NCBI GenBank assembly: GCA_025451535.1
Contig: JANWKE010000097.1
Location: 1 to 41,711, forward strand
DNA from: Verrucomicrobiia bacterium
Lineage (GTDB): Bacteria; Verrucomicrobiota; Verrucomicrobiia; Limisphaerales; UBA11358
Reading direction: 5' to 3'
DNA: 41,711 bases
This document shows positions 41,424 through 41,711 of this stretch, piece by piece. The notes beneath the pieces are model-generated. The model did not search any database and had not been told where the DNA came from. It saw nothing but the letters and a program-made list of their open reading frames with translations. How positions within the stretch are numbered: the stretch's first letter is position 1; each line of letters begins with the position of its first letter. A program made the position numbers and the translations under genes.

Positions 41424-41711
41424 ATGCGAATTTCCAAGTTGTACCTTGTGGTTTGCGCGGCGACCCTGTGCGCCATCCCCCTGACGGTCCGCGCAGACGA
41501 CAACCCTGCTCAAGCAGCTGCCCGGGCGGCCCTGGAGGAACAAATGCGCGCGTTGGACATGCAACAGGCGCCTACGAACGCCCCTGCCCCCGCCCCCGCG
41601 ACGCCGGCCCAACCGGCCCAACCGGCAGCGGCAACCACACCTCCGGCAACCCCGACGCCAGCGGCAAATCCGCCGGCAACGGAAACCAATCAAGCCGCGG
41701 CACCCGGAACA
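41424..41711 (+). CDS. Secreted Ala/Pro-rich protein, truncated by the window end
   Basis: At least 96 residues, open at the window edge. ATG 41424 follows AAGGA. Signal peptide MRISKLYLVVCAATLCAIPL with cleavage near VRA-DD (about residue 24), then a helical stretch (AAARAALEEQMRALDMQQ) and a low-complexity Ala/Pro/Thr region with PAQPAQPAAA-like repeats. Probably an exported or cell-wall protein with a disordered linker; its main domain lies outside the window. Likely co-transcribed with the squalene synthase gene. Confidence 0.8.
   Translation, partial: MRISKLYLVVCAATLCAIPLTVRADDNPAQAAARAALEEQMRALDMQQAPTNAPAPAPATPAQPAQPAAATTPPATPTPAANPPATETNQAAAPGT

Overview
The window looks like a chromosomal segment of a free-living Verrucomicrobiota bacterium, probably of the Pedosphaera/Limisphaerales type. 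This is an inference from several things seen together: fairly high GC, many GTG starts and weak ribosome binding sites, abundant short palindromic intergenic repeats, a secreted glycoside hydrolase ending in a C-terminal segment (YLLQTSTDLVHW) that I associate with secreted proteins of this phylum, and large multihaem cytochrome/b561 fusions. No phage, plasmid, rRNA or CRISPR is visible. There is one tRNA gene, tRNA-Thr(TGT).

Layout. 1-483 is gene-free and packed with palindromes. 484-4673 holds a coiled-coil zinc-ribbon protein, a phosphotransacetylase split into two genes in reversed order, and hisC. 4899-6163 is a LemA/membrane-protein pair on the minus strand. 6335-9659 carries argA, an L,D-transpeptidase and proA, with a 119-bp inverted-repeat element before proA. 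9752-12052 is a secreted GH44-like glycosidase. 12321-16076 is a sugar locus: RhaT-type transporter, rhamnose mutarotase, a MocD-like di-iron (fatty-acid-desaturase-fold) oxygenase, a MocE-like Rieske ferredoxin and a TIM-barrel isomerase. 16126-19887 holds two ATP-grasp-like or unassigned proteins, a SirB1-type protein and tRNA-Thr. 19904-21736 is a large membrane protein. 21909-23890 is alr overlapping an arginyl/leucyl-transferase-like gene. 23920-26444 (minus) is a response regulator, a SagB-type nitroreductase and a tRNA-dihydrouridine synthase. 26530-29585 is a ROK kinase, LeuC and a lipoprotein. 29689-35803 (minus) is a sensor kinase plus a respiratory cluster: a mono-haem cytochrome c and two multihaem c/cytochrome b561 fusions with 11 and 9 haem sites. 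35881-37262 (minus) is a CinA-C amidase and a zinc-ribbon membrane protein. 37408-39564 is argH and an AT-rich orphan gene. 39625-40375 is a REP-associated transposase (RAYT) with three REP-like units. The window ends with a squalene/phytoene synthase and the start of a secreted Ala/Pro-rich protein.

How the genes fit together. Much of the window is scattered amino-acid biosynthesis (hisC, argA, proA, leuC, argH) and acetyl-phosphate metabolism. The most interesting functional unit is the RhaT-RhaM-MocD-MocE-isomerase locus. I propose that it imports a deoxysugar and oxidatively removes an O-methyl group, i.e. uses O-methylated rhamnose or a similar sugar. The most interesting DNA-level features are a 69-bp palindromic repeat lying in frame inside a coding gene, and the RAYT with its matching REP units.
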